Source: an uncultured Ruminococcus sp. | GTDB taxonomy: Bacteria; Bacillota; Clostridia; Oscillospirales; Ruminococcaceae | Reading direction: 5' to 3' | NCBI GenBank assembly: GCA_947178195.1 | Contig: CAMWXM010000187.1 | Coordinates: forward strand, 1 to 5,638 | Length of the DNA: 5,638 nt | In this document: piece after piece, positions 5,598 to 5,638 of the stretch | How positions within the stretch are numbered: the first letter of the stretch is position 1 | Layout of the letters: each line of letters opens with the position of its first letter | Program-made: the position numbers and the translations under genes | Notes under the pieces: generated by a model | Told to the model about the DNA's origin: nothing | Seen by the model: only the letters and a program-made list of their open reading frames with translations | Database searches by the model: none

Positions 5598-5638
5598 GTG
5601 TAAAGAATAATTTTTTTAAGGTTTAAAAATTCACTTGA

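Noticed and set aside
5613..5629. Hairpin TTTTTAA-GGT-TTAAAAA after the HNH gene as a terminator
   Set aside because: The stem is only A-T pairs with a 3-base loop and no T run after it; too weak to call.

Overview
The window looks like a chromosomal segment of a low-GC Gram-positive bacterium, most likely a gut-type clostridial Firmicute in the Ruminococcaceae/Oscillospiraceae/Lachnospiraceae range. The basis is the AT-rich composition, strong AGGAGG-type ribosome binding sites, a consensus TTGACA-N17-TATAAT promoter, a Firmicutes-style tmRNA with encoded CCA, and the style of the SmpB protein. The genus cannot be fixed from the sequence alone. All recognisable genes are on the + strand.

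Left part (1-2391): a large polytopic membrane protein resembling GT-C-fold glycosyltransferases of cell-surface polysaccharide assembly, closed by a clear rho-independent terminator. Its 5' end is abnormal. The hydrophobic reading frame continues upstream of the first possible start (TTG at 184) back to a run of 13 C. No ATG or GTG and no ribosome binding site precede that TTG, and the frame open to the left of the tract is a different one. The tract is either a contingency (phase-variation) switch, a frameshift that broke the gene, or a sequence or assembly error.

Middle part (2402-3366): the trans-translation module. A near-ideal promoter and ribosome binding site drive smpB, and the tmRNA gene ssrA begins one base after the smpB stop codon, so the two are probably co-transcribed. 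The tmRNA is 370 nt, with a 7-bp acceptor stem, T arm, encoded CCA, and a readable tag frame (ARNNITVSSKSYAVAA, stop) whose stop codon sits in a hairpin loop. A strong terminator follows. SmpB and tmRNA work together to rescue stalled ribosomes and mark the unfinished peptide for proteolysis.

Right part (3367-5638): after about 225 bases of AT-rich non-coding DNA comes a two-gene operon of an ABC/SMC-like AAA ATPase and a TIGR02646-type HNH endonuclease, overlapping by TTGA. This is the architecture of the Septu anti-phage system (PtuA-PtuB). Its position just downstream of ssrA, a well-known integration site for mobile islands, suggests horizontally acquired defence DNA, although no integrase or second attachment repeat is visible here. 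No reverse transcriptase is present, so it looks like a stand-alone Septu rather than the effector half of a retron such as Ec78. This operon is the most interesting content of the window, together with the poly-C tract and the unusual leader of the ATPase gene.
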